The position numbers and the translations under genes were made by a program. 64,000 nt of DNA from Plantago major. Lineage: Eukaryota > Streptophyta > Magnoliopsida > Lamiales > Plantaginaceae. The DNA lies in NCBI GenBank assembly GCA_026545765.1, contig CM048839.1, forward strand, positions 14,880,566 to 14,944,565, read 5' to 3'. Position 1 is the stretch's first letter. Every line of letters begins with the position of its first letter. Positions 60,076-64,000 of this stretch are shown here, piece by piece. Below the pieces are notes generated by a model. It worked only from the letters and a program-made list of their open reading frames with translations, did not search any database and was not told the origin of the DNA.

Positions 60076-62892
60076 GTCCTGATAAAACCCACAAACGATC
60101 CAACACAAAATCAACACAATTGCTCCAATTAAACCCGTAAAAATACGATCTTTCAACAAACTTCAATCATTTATTCATGCATGTGGCGTACAGTTGAAAA
60201 ACTACCTGAAAAGGTAAGGAATACACGGCCAAGGAGAAGGTATCAAGAAATGTGAAGCTCCAATGTAACGAAATACAAATCGGTGTAAATGTCCCAACAA
60301 CTTTTCGTGATTTCCAATAAATTCGAGCCCCAAATGCTCCGAAAAAGGGTTAGAGGGAAGAAGAAGAAATGAGCCGCCAATAAATGCAATAACTGATTAA
60401 AGCAATTCGCTTTTAATATAGATAGATCAGATGAAAATTGATGATAAAAAATAGTCGATGGAAAAGATGAACGTAAGAACAAATGGACGAAAGAGATGCT
60501 TGGAAAAGATGCGGAGATGCTTAGAGGAGTTTTGTTTGGTTGTCTATTGCTTACGGGCCATGTACGACTGTAAGCTAATTCTCTTGTTCTCGTTTTAAAG
60601 GAGAAAGATTACTTGAAAACGATGGCTTTGAGAGTGTTTTTGGAGCTTTTCCATTTTGACTGAAAAATATCATCTTCATCGAAGTTTCGATTTCTGTCCT
60701 ATTATCCGACGTAGTTTCGATGGTCCAGCTCCACTGATCTAACCCGACCAATAGCACCTGAGATGGGCTGGACATGGATTGAATTACAGGCCCATGAATC
60801 GGCTCTAGGCCTGTAATATGAATTCGTGGACTTCGCGAACGGCAAATAGACGTATAAATTTGAGAATCGGGCCTTCCGCCTATGGAGAACTCATAATCTT
60901 TTATGATGTTCAATATTTTTAATGAAAATAGAGATTCATCATTACCAAATTATAAGTCTTGTGGGCGAAACCTGGTCCATAGTTGATTTTACTTCGTGCA
61001 AAAGGATCATGAACGGAGTCGTGGTGTTGGATGTGGGTTAATGTGTGACATTGGAGGGAAGTTTCTTTTGGGTGTTTTCAGGTAAGGTAGTATAGCACTT
61101 TCATCAATGTGCGGAGAAGGAGTGTTGGCATTAAATGAGTTAATCTTCAAGTGAAACTGGTGATCTCATTTTATAAATGAACATTGTAAAATTGAATTCA
61201 AATTAATTTTTAAGTTGCTTATTGATACACATACGATACGGCTAGCTAATCATCATAGCAGTTCAGTTTATGCTGGAGGACTTTTTGCAATATTCAACAT
61301 TTTGCCAAAAGTCGTGGTATTAGATGTGGGTTAATGTGTGACGTTGAAGGTAAGTAGCTTTTGGGTTTTTCCAGTAAGGTAGTGCAGCACTTCCAGTAAG
61401 GTAGTCTTCAAGTGAAATTGAAGATCTCGTTTTCAAAAGAAGATTGTGAAATTGAATTCAAAACTAATTTTAAGTCGCTTATTGACATGTATAAGATACG
61501 ACTAATCATCTTAGCAGTTCAGTTTCTGCTTGAGGACTTTTGGCAATATTTAATGATGCATTTTGGTTTTCCAAATTCAACATGGTAATTAAGAGTTGAT
61601 GATATACGTACAAGTATTATTGCACTTCTGAAAATTGATCATCGAATTGGATAACTTCAACTTGAGGAAGCTAAGCCTCTTAGCTAGTCCTATTTCAAAA
61701 ACTAGGGGGGAAATGATACACACTCGTGTAATCGTGTTACTACTTATTAGTATATTGTCCACTTTGAACCGAAGTCTATAAGTATTTACCTTTTGAAATC
61801 ATCCAAAGTATCATACCAGTTTGCTATTGTTTCTACTTTTATACTGCAAGTCGATTGAATCTACTAGCATTTGGATTGCAGGAAAAGACGTACGGCAAGA
61901 TTACAAGGAAAATAAATCTTGCATGAGGGCATTAAAACGGCCATTAATGAGAAGATTAGACTAGACTACTACCGAGTCGTATATGGTTCGGTCAGCAATT
62001 ATAATCAAGTTGAAGAGAAATTAAGTCCAATTTCTTAAATTATTACTCATTAACTATCCGATGGCTTCAAGCCTTCAACATGCCAATGCTTCAGTCAACG
62101 TCCCAATGCTTGAGTCAACTTGCTTCATATTCAGCTTTGCCTCATCACTTTCACTTTATATCCTCAGTTGGAGTTTACTTTTTGAAGTAAAAGATTGGGC
62201 CAATTTATCAACGTAACTAAGCTAGTGTGTCATATGTCATAATAGAATCCTTGTCATATGTCATTTTGCTCACACTTTCAAATGTTGCCTATTATCCAAG
62301 TGGTAAATCAAAGTACTATCTTTGTTATTGAAGTGGTATGTAATCGAAAGGGAGGGCTCGTCTGTTAGATGGAATCATTGTGATCTTCGATATCAGAGAA
62401 ATAACATAATTTAATACTAAATTGATAAATTGTTACAACGTGTAACAAGTCACAGAACCTAATTATTATAATCGAACCGTCTTATTTTGGTACGGAATAA
62501 TCGATCACATCATCACCTCATAAATAAAAACACGCAGAGACTTGCATGCTATATTCAGGTGGGTTTGGCAGATCTGATAAGCTAACACACTCCACGTTTT
62601 CTCCACCTCTTTAATCCTACTCTCCACATCATTCATTACATGATAACAAATTAACAATTAATGGAACTGAAACTCCCATTAATTAATAAATGAATGAACA
62701 TCTCACTAATTTACTATTGTCTCTTTCTATATATACACAAAACAACATCACAAAATCATTCTCCCATTGTGCTACATGCCAATATTGTTCACATCCCCTG
62801 TTTCCCCTGTTTTTTCCTCTGTTTAATAAACAAAGAAAGAAGGAAGAACAAAAAAACACTCTCTGTTTCTCCACTCTGCTTTTCTCTGATCT
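60076..62892. other. Bidirectional spacer, no gene supported
   Basis: The left end holds the HHP 5' UTR/promoter and the right end the promoter of the PADRE gene. A tandem duplication lies at 61,017-61,553. Short ORFs are without resemblance. Confidence 0.45.
61017..61553. repeat. Tandem duplication, two copies of about 295 and 243 bp
   Basis: GATGTGGGTTAATGTGTGAC, AAATTGAATTCAAA and GCAGTTCAGTTT occur in the same order in copies starting near 61,017 and 61,311. Identity is roughly 80% by eye, with indels. Confidence 0.85.
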
Positions 62893-63712
62893 ATGGGGAA
62901 TTGTCAGGCGGCTGAGGTGGCTACGGTGGTGATCGAACACCCTGGTGGAAGCAAGGTGGAGAGGATTTATTGGTCTGTGAGAGCAAGTGAGGTCATGAAT
63001 TCGAATCCCGGTCATTATGTGGCCATGATCACCGCGGCGAGTGGTGGTGAGAGTGGTGTGACGGCGAGGCAGTTGAAGCTTCTCCGGCCGGATGATAATC
63101 TGCTTATGGGGCAGGTTTATCGACTCATCACCTTCGAAGGTAAGTGTAAACATAACGGTTTTTGTTCACGACATAGTAACAAACAAACGTGTTATAAAAC
63201 TGTCTCAAAATTATAAAGTTAATACATTTATTGTCCTTCCGGGAACAAGGTTTCACTCGAGTTTTTTTAAATGTTAAACGCAAAGGTGTAACCACTAGTA
63301 CACATGTTACGAAACAAATCTAACTGATACTGATGTCTGTGTTTGAGAATACAAATCTGATTTCAGTTTTTGTAACATGTTAGTGACATATAAGTACTAC
63401 ATTTACATGGTTTTTGCAATCTCTTGGTCTCGTTTTTGCAATTTGTTTAAAACTCTTTGTTGATTAGGCGATTTTTCCCATGTAAAATATCGGGATACTA
63501 AAAATTATGATGAGAATTTTGAACTGATGGTTTTGATAATTGTTGATGTTTTAATTTTGTTTGCAGATGTGTTAAAAGAATTTAGTGCCAAGAAATCTGT
63601 GAAGCTAGGGAAGCTGTTGAAGGAGTCGTCCAAGAGAAGTCGGAACCGTTCCGAGAGAAACTCCGGTTCTGAGACCATGAACGGGGATTCTGCTAAGGTG
63701 CGAGTCCCTTAA
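62893..63712 (+). CDS. PADRE (DUF4228) domain protein, possibly continuing past the right edge
   Basis: Exon 1 is 62893-63139 and exon 2 starts at 63567 (intron GT-AG). The start MGNCQAAEVATVVIEHPGG is typical: MGNC suggests N-myristoylation/palmitoylation, followed by beta strands (KVERIYWSVRASEVM), an HYVAMI segment and LLRPDDNLLMGQVYRLITFE. Exon 2 gives DVLKEFSAKKSVKLGKLLKE and a Ser/Arg-rich basic tail. Read to TAA 63710-63712 the protein has 130 residues, shorter than usual. AAGGTGCGAG at 63696 is a plausible donor, so a last exon may lie beyond the window. The family is often stress- and pathogen-induced; molecular function is unknown. Confidence 0.8.
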
Positions 63713-64000
63713 GATCTATTAACATTTCTTTTAATTTTAAGTTTTTAACTATCCCTCTGTTGAAATATTACGAATATATTCTGACTTTTATAAGATAGGT
63801 GATAATCGACTTAGGATACGTGTAAACGATATCTCAAAATCTTATAGGAGACCGGCCGTCTATAGTTAATCTTAGAAAAAGATCAAGACTGTTAAAAATT
63901 CATTAATGTTCTTCTGTAAAACTCATACTCCGGTGTTAATGAAATAAATTTTTTATTTATTTAAAAAACATGAATGTTCCTAAGTAAACAATTTAAGTTA
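63713..64000. other. AT-rich right edge (3' UTR or intron)
   Basis: No coding sequence is visible; it is either the 3' flank or an intron of the PADRE gene. Confidence 0.4.

Noticed and set aside
62683-63153. 156-aa ORF on the minus strand
   Set aside because: Shadow of PADRE exon 1 and its 5' UTR; no motif.

Overview
The window is nuclear DNA of a flowering plant, almost certainly a eudicot. Evidence: AT-rich spacers, GT-AG introns, CRK (DUF26) receptor kinases, DUF247, PADRE and GT34 families, plant-type LTR retrotransposons, MITEs and a tRNA-derived SINE. The species cannot be named from the sequence.

Layout. 1-232 is the 3' end of an unidentified gene. 1216-1455 is a Stowaway-like MITE. 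About 3,500-7,905 is a decayed Ty3/Gypsy-type element: a 55-bp minisatellite, a 21-bp repeat and a gag-like ORF with a PF04195-type domain. 8,296-12,240 is a nest of small DNA transposons, including a MULE-type element carrying a DUF247 gene fragment, plus a Copia gag scrap. 12,958-13,697 is a small conserved three-exon gene. 14,534-17,130 is a 5'-truncated RuvB-like 2 (Reptin) copy that lacks the P-loop and carries an in-frame stop.

18,037-29,235 is a cluster of five intronless GT34 glycosyltransferases of the galactomannan galactosyltransferase/MUCI10 type, four in tandem on + and one on -. Four of the five have CATGCA (RY core) at a similar distance upstream.

32,400-54,895 is a threefold duplicated block. 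It holds a tRNA-Thr gene, a relic of it without an anticodon, and three minus-strand CRK copies, of which only the last (52,028-54,895, 641 aa) is intact. Two full-length LTR retrotransposons inserted here: one with no coding capacity and near-identical LTRs (37,089-42,296), and one older Copia with broken genes (46,386-51,677). A 720-bp MULE-like element also inserted, and a paralogue still shows the empty site.

56,242-60,075 is an intact heptahelical (PAQR/adiponectin-receptor-like) gene with a SINE in intron 1. 62,893 to the right edge is a PADRE/DUF4228 gene. I saw no CRISPR-like or operon-like system. The most interesting material is the GT34 cluster with shared promoter motifs, gene capture by the MULE, the snap-back junction in CRK copy 1, and the poly(A)-only insertions flanked by target-site duplications.
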